Below are positions 1 to 8,427 of a stretch of 64,000 nucleotides of DNA, piece by piece (the first letter of the stretch is position 1; the number at the start of each line of letters is the position of its first letter). The stretch comes from Clostridiales bacterium (GTDB lineage Bacteria > Bacillota > Clostridia > Peptostreptococcales > Acidaminobacteraceae). The notes below the pieces were generated by a model. It was not told the DNA's origin. It saw nothing but the letters and a program-made list of their open reading frames with translations, and searched no databases. Location: contig JAEIOD010000002.1 of the NCBI GenBank assembly GCA_016342415.1, positions 248,001 to 312,000 on the forward strand. The letters are read 5' to 3'. The position numbers and the translations under genes were made by a program.

Positions 1-1208
1 TGTGATACTGGCTCGAAGAATGTAAGCTTAAAAGTATAATCATCTAATGCTTCAAATCCCACATCTTCCCAAGCAACATCTTTCATGTTACCATCATCAT
101 CTTTAATTTGAGTACTAGTAAAGTACTCATAAGAATTAACTAATGGTGCACCACTTTTGTTTTCTTCAGTCTTGTAGAAAATATTTGCACGTTTGTTATT
201 TAACACAGGATCAATAAACTGCTTAAGTGTATATCCATAATCAGCAGTAGTTATAGGTGTACCATCTTCAAATTTTAAATCATCTCTAATACTTATTGTC
301 CACTCTGTATCCTTTATAGCAGAAGCACCTTCACGGTCATATTTACCTTCCGCAGTTAAATGCTCACTACCTTCAGAGTCAATTGGGAATTTGACTGCAC
401 CAATTAAAATAATCTTGTAATCTAGTGCTTCAATTGAATACTCTTGTGATTCAAACTTTGAGAAATCACCAGGGAAATCTGCAATCCCCTCTTCAATAGC
501 CTTGTCCCAGTCAACTTCTATAGAGTCACTAGACGAAGAATATAATGCCGTAGACATTAAATCAATTAAATCGTCTTCGTTGCTCCATTGATAAATTAAT
601 GGGTTAAGAATTAATGAAGTACTATCATCAAAAGCTGATGTATATGTAACTTCTGGGCTATAATCAACAGATTTTGAGTCAAGCGGCTCCCAATATGCAT
701 ATAACGTAGTAGATTCCGATACATTGTAAGGGAACTCTAAAGGTTGTTCTAACCAAGTAAACCCTCTCTTAGATGTAAACCATCCTCCAAATCTGTAACC
801 TTCACGAGTTGGATCAGCAGGTGCTTCAACGTCGCCACCCTCTTCTCCTACTAGAACTGTTTCAACAGTACCTGTTCTAGTATCAAAACTAACAACAGTA
901 CTGACAGTCCATTGTGCATACAATGTTAAATCATTTTCCACAATCGCTGAAAAATCATATACATTGTTTCCCTCTGGATCAGTTGTCCAGTTGACAAAAC
1001 TACTTGCCTTACCTTCAACAGCATCCTTTGTTGGTACTGCAGGTTCAGAAGCAAATTGACCCTCTTCAACTGTAACACTTTCAATTGCACCTCCACCATG
1101 GGTGTCAAATATTACGGTGTACTCACTTGGCGAGCAACCGGCAAATGATGCAATTACCAGTATCAGTACTAACATTAATCCCATAGGTCTGAAAAGTTTA
1201 TTTCTCAT
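1..1208 (-). CDS. Peptide/nickel-type ABC transporter substrate-binding lipoprotein with InlB-type repeats (3' part lies beyond the window)
   Basis: The frame is open on the minus strand from an ATG at 1206-1208 to the window edge, so about 400 N-terminal residues are visible and the C-terminus is missing. It starts MRNKLFRPMGLMLVLILV and reaches a lipobox-like SFAGC at about residues 22-26, which predicts a lipoprotein anchored to the outer face of the membrane. Two InlB/Listeria-Bacteroides repeats follow (VIFDTHGGGAIESV...TLYAQW and VSFDTRTG...GYRFGGW...TLYAYW). After them comes sequence typical of the SBP_bac_5 (OppA/DppA) family, including LILNPLIYQWSNED and WTISIRDDLKFEDGTPITT followed by Y-x-x-x-L-K-Q. 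Known family members bind peptides or other solutes for an ABC importer. InlB repeats in front of an OppA-like domain are an unusual combination. No other transporter genes are visible. Confidence 0.8.
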   Translation of the reverse strand, partial: MRNKLFRPMGLMLVLILVIASFAGCSPSEYTVIFDTHGGGAIESVTVEEGQFASEPAVPTKDAVEGKASSFVNWTTDPEGNNVYDFSAIVENDLTLYAQWTVSTVVSFDTRTGTVETVLVGEEGGDVEAPADPTREGYRFGGWFTSKRGFTWLEQPLEFPYNVSESTTLYAYWEPLDSKSVDYSPEVTYTSAFDDSTSLILNPLIYQWSNEDDLIDLMSTALYSSSSDSIEVDWDKAIEEGIADFPGDFSKFESQEYSIEALDYKIILIGAVKFPIDSEGSEHLTAEGKYDREGASAIKDTEWTISIRDDLKFEDGTPITTADYGYTLKQFIDPVLNNKRANIFYKTEENKSGAPLVNSYEYFTSTQIKDDDGNMKDVAWEDVGFEALDDYTFKLTFFEPVS

Positions 1209-2555
1209 AAATTCATGCCCTGTATGATTCTAAGCCTTATCATACGTCCCTTTCTCTATTTAATATTTTTGTGAGTTACTCATATGAGCAATTCATTTTG
1301 TTGCATATATAAAGTTTTCAATGCTTGACTTTTATCAAGATTATTTAATCCTTATATACATTTAGAACTTTTACGATATTATAATTTAAAACCGGCTTAA
1401 AGAAACAAAGTTTCTGTTTAAATTACAACACAGTTCTTCATATTCACCATCATAAGACAATGAAATTAACATTTGCTTAAAGCTTTCTAAAAATCTTTAA
1501 GGCTTATACTAAATTGTCCTCATACCAAATAGTGAACTAAAGTATTAATTATCACTTAAGCTAATAAAATAGCTCTAATCAATATTATGTTATTCATCCA
1601 TTTTTATCATGTACGAATCCAATTGGTATACATAATTAAGAATTATAAGTGCTTCACTGTCATTTGCATTTCCATAAATCAAAATAACAAGCATATTAAC
1701 AAAAAAAACATTTGCAATACTAACTCATACTTTTAATTCCTTAAAGCTTGCCATGAAGACAAGAAAAAATATAACAAAATATCCCACTTTTTAGTAAAAT
1801 AGTGCCTTTTGTTATATTCAAGAAATTGTTTCATATATTTACCAATGTTCTATTTCATTTTATCAGATACTGTTATATAAAAATATTAACAAAACCTTAA
1901 CTATTGTTTTATTCAGACTTTTCCGAATGCTTTATTAACGATATTATACCTTCCCATACACTAACCATTGTGGTTAACCTATGTTTCTTATCGAAGGTTC
2001 ATAATATCCCGATTTTTACAACAAACCAATACATAGTTAAGCCTATACTAAAGTGAATTGAATTTATTTATACTTTTTTATTTTCTCTCATAATTTTATA
2101 CTGGTTTCGTATAATTTGTAGACAATAGTAACATAATGTAGATAAAGAAATATTATATTTCTAAAGAAAACTAAAAATAGTAAAACCGGTCGTAGTTACC
2201 TCTCTATTGTAGAAAGCATAGAAAGCTACAGGAATAAGGATTCCAACAAATCAAAAAAACAGAAACTAAAAATAGGGCTATTACATTACAATAATACGTA
2301 AAAAAACATACACTTAAAACCCACTATTACCAGTGTGTTCAAGTGTATGTTTCATCTATTCCCCGAAAAACTTAAGATCCAAACTAATGTATCTGATACA
2401 TCTTAGAATTAAATGAAGCTTTCCAACGTAAACTCTCTCTTTCACTCAATAAATGTTGATTAACATTCAGTGCTTTTAAGTAGTATTAAAAAAAGTGTAT
2501 CATTTTTCCATTCCACAAAACCTTATAATACTCAAAAGACTTATCACAGCAATAA
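1209..2555. other. 1.35-kb AT-rich gene-free stretch
   Basis: No convincing reading frame is seen on either strand. It holds the upstream region of the lipoprotein gene, which has no strong Shine-Dalgarno site, and the terminator at 2301-2352. The remainder is very AT-rich without obvious repeats. Confidence 0.5.
2301..2352 (-). terminator. Probable rho-independent terminator downstream of the membrane acetyltransferase gene
   Basis: A perfect 12-bp inverted repeat (AAACATACACTT at 2304-2315, AAGTGTATGTTT at 2341-2352) encloses a loop that can itself pair partly. Read on the minus strand the stem runs into six Ts. It lies about 200 bp past the stop of the minus-strand gene at 2556-3668. Confidence 0.5.
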
Positions 2556-3668
2556 TTATAATTTATTTGTATCTTTAACTAGTAAATAACTTAAATAATT
2601 CTCTCTATCTGCAAAATATTCATTAGTAAATATACCAGTCTTTTTGAAACCGTTATTTAAATGAAAATTTAAAGATGAAATATTTTCTAATGGTTCTATT
2701 GCAACATATGAACTTAGCAAATGTTTTGGATATGAGTCATTTAAATGAGTTACTATCGCTGATGCAATTCCGTTCTTCTCAAGTTGTTTCATAACTGCAA
2801 TTTGTTCAATATATACCAACTTATCAACCTTTAGCTTATTGTATAACCTATGAATAATCGGTTGTGTTTCTACCAAAATGTCTTCATCAATACAATAATC
2901 AATAGTTGCATAACCCAAAACAACATTCTCAAAATCTAATGCAACAAACAATCTACTCTCCTGTAATGCTTTGATTATTTCTAATTGGGAATATTTCTTC
3001 AATAATAACCCTTCAGACTCTTCACCAAAGTATGAGTGATTTATAGACAAAATACCATCTATATGCTCCAAATCTGCTAATACAACATTAGAAATATTTA
3101 CTTTATGTATTTGATTGAAACTTACCTTTCTTACAATTACAAATGCTAGAATGACCTCTGTTAATGTTATATATTCTACAATGCTATGAGAAATTAATTC
3201 ATCTGTATATTTCACTGCTATAATCAATAAAATATAAATACCAATCCCCATAAATTTTTCCGCTAACCATGTCTTAGTTCTTTTTCTTTGTTTTGTATCA
3301 CCTTTATACATCTTAGTCTCATGTAAATGGTTTAGAACCCAAAGCAAATCTAAAACTGCAGTAACCAAGAATATGTAAGCGATACTCTGCATTGAGGAAT
3401 AATATGCGAAAAGCATTTCTAGTACAATTAGAATGCCAAAATCTAATGCCATTTCTCTTTTAGAATTACTTACCTCTCCTTCTACATATTCTGTCCAATC
3501 CCACCAATAAGTCAAAACAATAGCAGTTACAAACAATAACGATAGAACAGACTTAAAATCTTGAAAGTTAAATTCTGATGCAAATAGAACATTACCGATA
3601 CCTATTCCTATTAGGATTGCATACATCTCATTCACAAATACTTTAATAAATTTATTTCTATAGCCCAT
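2556..3668 (-). CDS. Membrane protein with C-terminal GNAT acetyltransferase domain
   Basis: The protein has 370 residues. The first ~185 hold about five hydrophobic segments (for example YAILIGIGIGNVLF, LLFVTAIVLTYWW, FGILIVLEMLFAYY, IYILLIIAVKY), so it should sit in the cytoplasmic membrane. Residues ~190-365 look like a GNAT fold: the motif A region is VYIEQIAVMKQLEKNGIASAI, with NGIA in the acetyl-CoA pyrophosphate loop, and the motif B region is NISSLNFHLNNGF. GNAT enzymes transfer acyl groups from acyl-CoA; the substrate here is unknown. The ATG follows GGAGGACTC on the coding strand. It is a single gene with no operon partner. The family of the membrane half was not recognised. Confidence 0.75.
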   Translation of the reverse strand: MGYRNKFIKVFVNEMYAILIGIGIGNVLFASEFNFQDFKSVLSLLFVTAIVLTYWWDWTEYVEGEVSNSKREMALDFGILIVLEMLFAYYSSMQSIAYIFLVTAVLDLLWVLNHLHETKMYKGDTKQRKRTKTWLAEKFMGIGIYILLIIAVKYTDELISHSIVEYITLTEVILAFVIVRKVSFNQIHKVNISNVVLADLEHIDGILSINHSYFGEESEGLLLKKYSQLEIIKALQESRLFVALDFENVVLGYATIDYCIDEDILVETQPIIHRLYNKLKVDKLVYIEQIAVMKQLEKNGIASAIVTHLNDSYPKHLLSSYVAIEPLENISSLNFHLNNGFKKTGIFTNEYFADRENYLSYLLVKDTNKL

Positions 3669-3881
3669 GAGTCCTCCTTGTAATTATATAAACTTATTAT
3701 ACCAAACAATTCAAAATTATGTCATCTTAGTTTATTAATTGAATTAAGTCATAATGTGCTGATAAACCATTCTAGAATGAAAATAGCAAGTTCCGTTATT
3801 TTACCCTAAACGGAAGTTACTTCTGCAAGTAATTCATTTATACTAATATAGATGTCTATCCTGTTAAAACAGGAGATAAAC

Positions 3882-4390
3882 TATGTTAGATAAAACCAAA
3901 AGGAAAACACTTAACATATTTTGATAGATCATTTATAGAAGATGTTTTCTAATGGTAATCCTCTTAATTAAATTGCATAATACTTAGGCAAGGATTCTCG
4001 TACAATTGCAAATGAAGTAAAAAAAGGAACAGATCCTTTAGACAAAGTAAAACTGAGTTCAAATGTGGCTGTATTAACCGTAAATTCTGCCAAATAAAAC
4101 ATGTATATAGTGATGCTTTTAATAAATTATATAAAGACTGCATTGGCTTAAATTGCATGAGAAAGTGCAATGAGTTTAAATCTAAAGCCCGTAATATATA
4201 CTAAACAAGTTTTCCCATGTTTGTAATGGGTGTGAATCTAAGTATGTATGTAAACTGGATAAACACCTTTACAGTGCTAAACTTGCTGAAGCAAACTACA
4301 GAGAAAAATTAGAAACTTCAGGATAAGACATAAATATGACTTCGATGAAATTAGATGCCTTGGATAAACTGGTATCACCTCTGTTCTCCT
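3882..4390 (+). pseudogene. Decayed IS30-family transposase remnant
   Basis: Translating the plus strand and allowing several frame changes gives pieces matching the N-terminal part of IS30-type transposases: an opening LDKTKRKTL, then RSFIEDVF, then GKDSRTIANEVKKGTD (the helix-turn-helix), a cysteine-rich stretch with KDCIGLNCMRKCNEFKSKA, then YTKQVFPC, CNGCESKYVCKLDKH and AEANYREKLETS. At least three frameshifts and stops interrupt it, and the DDE catalytic half is absent. No terminal inverted repeats were identified. The remnant lies just outside the guaA-linked array. Confidence 0.75.
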
Positions 4391-4593
4391 AAGTTTCTCT
4401 TTACTATAATTAATCTTTAAAATCATCTCCTAATGATAAATATTCACTGCAACATCAGTTAAGGCTATTCATAATAAGTTTTACAATCTGTCAAATAAAT
4501 AATTTTCCAAAATGCTTTTTATAGCAATATATTTATAGTTTGCAGTATACTTATTTGATATAGTATGTTTGTAGCTACGAAGGATGTGAAAAT

Positions 4594-5811
4594 ATGAACA
4601 ATTTACAAATGTTAATCGATGACATTGAGGAACACCTATTTGAAGACATTTCATTAAATGTGTTAGCAACAAAAGCAAATTATTCTAAATACCACTTTAG
4701 TAGAGAATTTAACACTAAAGTAGGTATGTCTATAAGTCAATATATTCAAGAACGAAGATTTACCTATGCCGTTCAAATGCTAAGTGAAAATCAAAGAAAT
4801 ATCACTGAAATTGCTTTCAAGTGTGGTTTTAACTCATTGGCTTATTTTTCTAAGAAATTCAAAGAGAAGTATCAAATTACCCCTAAGCAATATGTAAACG
4901 GACAATTTTATATCAGTTTAGTAGATAGAATTACGTTAGGAGATGTTAAAATGTTTAAAACGATTGATGAAACAAACAAATATATTTATGACAACTTAAA
5001 TAACTATGAAAATCTAGTCCAGATTTTTAGCAGTTTAGAGAACATCCTCTTACACAAAGAAGAAGATGTGTATGTCTATTATTTTTCAATAACGGAGACA
5101 ATTGGCGAACAAGGTGAACATAATCAGATTTTATGGTACTGCAAACTAAATTTATTGACGGGTACAAGTGATAGTAAAATCATTAGAAATACCGCTTTCA
5201 TTCCTATGGTGGGTCTTGAGAAACTCTATAAAACTAATGACGGCTTCTATGTTGAGATCATTAACAAGAAATCTAAAACGAGAATGCAAGGTAAACTTGT
5301 AGCACAAAGGAAGCAATCCTATATGACTGATTTTTGTAGAATTAGAGAGAAATACCTAGTTCAAGCAACTGGTAACGATGAAGTAGAACTTACACAAAAC
5401 GAAAAAGATAGAATAGAACATGATATTTCTGAACTTATGAAAAATGGTAAAAACAATATCTCATTTAAAGCAACAATTGAATCTATTGAACATATTCAAA
5501 TTATGCGTATGCTTAGTGAAAAAGTTTTGATTAGTTATATATTAAATAGGGATGAAAACTTTTCAATTATTACAGCTTTATTGAATTTGAAAAATCAATC
5601 TTTCACTTATGAAAATGCCCATGGATTTAGAAATTTTGGTAAAAATACAACTATTCTAAGAAAAGGCAATGTATTCGAAGTTCAGTTAGACGGAGATCCT
5701 CTCGCAGATATACATCTTATTAAGGGAAATGATTTTGAACTTTACAATTCAGGTTATGTAATAGAACTTGAAAATGGTAATAAGGATATTCATACCATTG
5801 GTTATATTTAA
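4594..5811 (+). CDS. AraC-family transcriptional regulator with a long C-terminal domain
   Basis: The protein has 405 residues. Residues ~1-105 form the AraC DNA-binding domain, with the two helix-turn-helix units visible as VLATKANYSKYHFSREF and ITEIAFKCGFNSLAYFSKKFK followed by the family signature YQITPKQY. In most AraC proteins this domain is C-terminal; here it is N-terminal and followed by ~300 residues I do not recognise, probably an effector-sensing or interaction region. The ATG is preceded by AAGGATGTGAAAAT. A terminator follows at 5867-5894. The target genes are not evident: the upstream neighbour is a transposase relic and the downstream region is empty. Confidence 0.8.
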   Translation: MNNLQMLIDDIEEHLFEDISLNVLATKANYSKYHFSREFNTKVGMSISQYIQERRFTYAVQMLSENQRNITEIAFKCGFNSLAYFSKKFKEKYQITPKQYVNGQFYISLVDRITLGDVKMFKTIDETNKYIYDNLNNYENLVQIFSSLENILLHKEEDVYVYYFSITETIGEQGEHNQILWYCKLNLLTGTSDSKIIRNTAFIPMVGLEKLYKTNDGFYVEIINKKSKTRMQGKLVAQRKQSYMTDFCRIREKYLVQATGNDEVELTQNEKDRIEHDISELMKNGKNNISFKATIESIEHIQIMRMLSEKVLISYILNRDENFSIITALLNLKNQSFTYENAHGFRNFGKNTTILRKGNVFEVQLDGDPLADIHLIKGNDFELYNSGYVIELENGNKDIHTIGYI

Positions 5812-5866
5812 GAATTATGTAACTCATAATATGTTTTGATAATTTTACGATAAGGAAACAACTATA

Positions 5867-5894
5867 AAGACACGTATCGAATGATGCGTGTTTT
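5867..5894 (+). terminator. Rho-independent terminator of the araC-type gene
   Basis: A 9-bp stem (ACACGTATC at 5870-5878, GATGCGTGT at 5883-5891, one G-U pair) with a GAAT loop is flanked by A and T runs, 56 bp after the stop codon. Confidence 0.7.
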
Positions 5895-6387
5895 ATAATG
5901 CAACACTGAAGTGGTTTTACGAAAAAATGGCACTCCAAAATATTAGTAAACTAAATCTCACCTTCTACATCCATGATCCGAATGTGCTCAACTAGGATTG
6001 CCTGTAGATAATAAACAGTTAACTAGGATCCAGTTTTATAGACTGTTAAGATTGGATTTAAAAGACGTTTCAGAAGCTTTTTAAGCTCTTCATGGTATAG
6101 AAATATTTGATATATTCTTATGCAAGTCTACGAACGGGATATCAATCAACTTAATGTCAAATAGTCTTTTCCTTCTTTTGTGTCGATAGTAGTCTTTCTA
6201 CTGTGTTTTCTACCATCGTAACCATCTTCTGAATAAAAAAATGATAGGTTCTGTTTACCAGTTTATATAGCAAAATATTACCTATCACTTTGGTCTATCT
6301 TTCATTTTAAAAGGTTAAAGGCAATCAGTTTTCAACTAAAAATCTCCATACTACAGTAATATCAACATATACAGAGTTTGAACTTTC
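5895..6387. other. Gene-free stretch to the left of the outermost att-like site
   Basis: No reading frame with recognisable similarity was found on either strand. By its position it should be the original sequence downstream of guaA before the array was inserted. Confidence 0.4.
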
Positions 6388-6402
6388 TATTCCCACTCGA
6401 TA
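6388..6402 (-). other. att-like core (guaA 3'-end copy), outermost
   Basis: The plus-strand sequence CTATTCCCACTCGAT reads ATC GAG TGG GAA TAG on the minus strand, which is I-E-W-E-stop, exactly the C-terminus of GuaA (see 35430-35446). One base differs from the copies at 8295 and 23049. It marks the far end of the array of DNA integrated at guaA. Confidence 0.7.
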
Positions 6403-6533
6403 AGCCAATTCTTATTCTAAACTTATTTGTTTAGTGTTTTGTTTTGAAATGAATCTCTATTAGTTGTTTTATCTGTATCATTCTGGACTCTGGGCTTTTT
6501 TAATATCAAATTAATATCAAGCCTCCTATGAAG

Positions 6534-7247
6534 TTACTTACTTTTCAGATTTCCAGCTTTCCACATCGCCATGGGATGATTCGATATGCTTTCCAATATT
6601 TTCTTATCCTCAAACAATAGTGTTGGACAATACTCACCATTATTAAACCTACTAATGAATTCCCCTTCACTCTCTGTAATTATCATTAAATCATTAACAA
6701 ACTTTCTTACTACCTCTAATGAATCTTCTAAAACAAACACTTCACCTTTTTTTAGAACAGGTATCAACTCTCTTAATATACTGTGTTGATTTAATTTATT
6801 GGCAGCCTTTAAATCAAACTTTCCTGTTATCTTATCACTAGTCAGTACGTGATAAAATATGACAGATTTCCTTAACTGCTCCTTTGAATCCTTTAGCATT
6901 TCACTTTTTGCAAGTTTGTATACATCATAAAGATCTCTAACAGCTGCACGATTATTTAAAGCATTTATTTTGCTACCATAAATCTCAATACTATTAAGTG
7001 AGTTAATTGTACTCTCCATGGCAAATCCCTCTGGAATTACCAAACGTTTCTCTGTCTCATAAAGATGAGCTCTCATAACATAATTGATATCAAACTTAAC
7101 ATTATCTTTGTTACCACTAGAGTTGGTGTATGTAAAATAATAAGAATCCAGAATAAAAGAGTGTCTATCGCTCTTTCTTCTCAAATACCCTTGTTGGTCC
7201 ATAAACTTAAAAATCCTATCGCTTATTGCTTCACGATCTTTTTTCAT
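6534..7247 (-). CDS. AbiEii-like toxin, lacking the N-terminal nucleotidyltransferase motif (probably truncated)
   Basis: The 237-residue product resembles the C-terminal two thirds of AbiEii/AbiGii nucleotidyltransferase toxins: the segment VKFDINYVMR, a region like IYGSKINALNNRAAVRDLYDVYKLAK, and a helical C-terminus. Family members usually run to ~280-300 residues and begin with a GG[TS]-S-L-x-K ... RFSEDIDL active-site region. That region is missing here, and the protein seems to start just after it. The gene overlaps the antitoxin stop by 4 bp (ATGA), as in intact abiE pairs, so the truncated form may still be translated. Loss of the catalytic Gly-Ser/Asp motif predicts an inactive toxin, unless the unit is a variant family. 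Confidence 0.65.
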   Translation of the reverse strand: MKKDREAISDRIFKFMDQQGYLRRKSDRHSFILDSYYFTYTNSSGNKDNVKFDINYVMRAHLYETEKRLVIPEGFAMESTINSLNSIEIYGSKINALNNRAAVRDLYDVYKLAKSEMLKDSKEQLRKSVIFYHVLTSDKITGKFDLKAANKLNQHSILRELIPVLKKGEVFVLEDSLEVVRKFVNDLMIITESEGEFISRFNNGEYCPTLLFEDKKILESISNHPMAMWKAGNLKSK

Positions 7248-8011
7248 ATAAAATCATCAGGTTCTCCTTGGTCCTCATTTTTCATGATGTATTGTTCTGG
7301 TATTACCAAATTCCACTGATCATTGAACTTGCCTTCACACCCTTGAATCAAATAACGCACGCTATTTCCTGATTTCATTTTACATATTTCAAAAAAATTA
7401 TCTCCAAGCTTTTCACCAGAATAGAAATTCTCTAAAAAATATCCAATTTTTTGATAAAGAACTTTTTTATTATAATGTTTTAAATACTTTAAGAGCTTTT
7501 CCTTATCAAGTTCATTTAAACTTTCCGTAATATTAATGAGTTCCTCAACACCACCAATTTTGGAAACTAGATTTACACTATCAATATAACTTCTTTCTAA
7601 ATCAGTCACCTTAATTCCCTCTGTATTCTTGACATCAATAACGCCATCATCAAAACCAGACTTAACAAACTTATAAATAATCCCCATAAACTCGAATGTG
7701 TTAAATCTTTTGCTTGATGATACATACACTGTATTATAGACCTGATTTGCCATCCCATATAGCTCAAAAGCTGTATGAAATGATACATATGAAGTTTCAT
7801 TAATTGCTGAAGCAATCTGATATTTATTGGCTATTACATCACCAGTAGTTAAGTCTATACACGTATATAAATCTTTTCGAATCCTAACAACATAGTTCTT
7901 TTTAAGCCACCTACTGATTAAAGATGTAGAGGTACTTTTATTTCCTGTAATAGCAGTCACATCACTTAAAGAAAAAGTTATTTTTTTTGATAAACGTTCA
8001 TATTCTTTCAT
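7244..8011 (-). CDS. AbiEi-like antitoxin / transcriptional repressor
   Basis: The protein has 255 residues. Its N-terminus is a winged helix (ITFSLSDVTAITG...LISRWLKKNYVVRIRKDLY), followed by the AbiEi core with YQIASAINETSYVSFHTAFELYG, then TVYVSSSKRF and TDLERSYIDSV. AbiEi proteins are type IV antitoxins that repress their own promoter and neutralise the cognate nucleotidyltransferase. The gene lies first in a two-gene operon with the truncated toxin. Two near-identical palindromes and a good promoter directly upstream (8034-8114) fit autoregulation. Confidence 0.8.
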   Translation of the reverse strand: MKEYERLSKKITFSLSDVTAITGNKSTSTSLISRWLKKNYVVRIRKDLYTCIDLTTGDVIANKYQIASAINETSYVSFHTAFELYGMANQVYNTVYVSSSKRFNTFEFMGIIYKFVKSGFDDGVIDVKNTEGIKVTDLERSYIDSVNLVSKIGGVEELINITESLNELDKEKLLKYLKHYNKKVLYQKIGYFLENFYSGEKLGDNFFEICKMKSGNSVRYLIQGCEGKFNDQWNLVIPEQYIMKNEDQGEPDDFI

Positions 8012-8033
8012 TTTACTTTACTTCTTTCTTGAT

Positions 8034-8114
8034 ATTGCTTAATTTTAAGCATAAACTAACCATTTTTAAAGTTACTTTAATTATACGCCAATATTGCTTA
8101 TTTGCAAGCATGTA
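8034..8114 (-). promoter_or_regulatory. Promoter and paired operators of the AbiE-type operon
   Basis: On the minus strand a -35 TTGCAA (8102-8107) and a -10 TATAAT (8080-8085) are separated by 16 bp. Two imperfect palindromes sharing TTGCTTA and AAGCAT arms lie at 8034-8056 (downstream of the -10) and 8093-8114 (over the -35). An AAAGT-type repeat also recurs nearby (8010-8025, 8068-8080, 8122-8132). Paired inverted repeats at the promoter are the known binding pattern of AbiEi antitoxins. Confidence 0.65.
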
Positions 8115-8294
8115 CGTGTTAATTTTAAAGTAAACATCAAAAAAACTAGAATATCATAGAGATTAGTCTCAGATATTCTAGTTAAGTTGTCTGATATTAA
8201 AAAATTCTGTAAACTTAAGTATATTAAGTACTATGGATAATATAACTATTTGATAATGTTACGATTATCTTGTAATAATGGAAATGACTTTCTA

Positions 8295-8309
8295 CTATTC
8301 CCACTCAAT
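8295..8309 (-). other. att-like core (guaA 3'-end copy)
   Basis: CTATTCCCACTCAAT reads ATT GAG TGG GAA TAG on the minus strand (I-E-W-E-stop). It is identical over 15 bp to the copy at 23049-23063 and forms the left boundary of the integrase-bearing unit. Confidence 0.75.
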
Positions 8310-8405
8310 GTTGATAACTCTTCATAGCTTTCAATAAGTTGGAAATGCTACATTTATTTTATCTATTATTTACATTCTATAATCCATCTTGTGACTTCTT
8401 AGAAT

Positions 8406-8425
8406 ATTAGTATCGATTTAGTATC
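8406..8425. repeat. Arm-like direct repeat, left copy
   Basis: ATTAGTATCGATTTAGTATC occurs here, just past the subtilase stop, and identically at 22969-22988 in the same orientation. It contains an internal repeat of TTAGTATC at an 11-bp period. It is a candidate integrase arm-binding site. Confidence 0.65.
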
Positions 8426-8427
8426 AC

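Larger units (their letters stand above)
6388..8309. mobile_element. Small (1.9-kb) integrated unit carrying an AbiE-type toxin-antitoxin pair, no integrase
   Basis: Two guaA-end copies (6388-6402 and 8295-8309) bound this unit. Just inside the left one lies a paired motif TTAATATCAAATTAATATC at 6500-6518, resembling the arm-type repeat of the neighbouring unit (TTAGTATCGATTTAGTATC), also ~110 bp from its core. The only genes are the two AbiE-like genes. With no recombinase of its own it would be a remnant or a passenger mobilised by the neighbour's integrase; this is inferred from repeats and layout. Confidence 0.6.
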
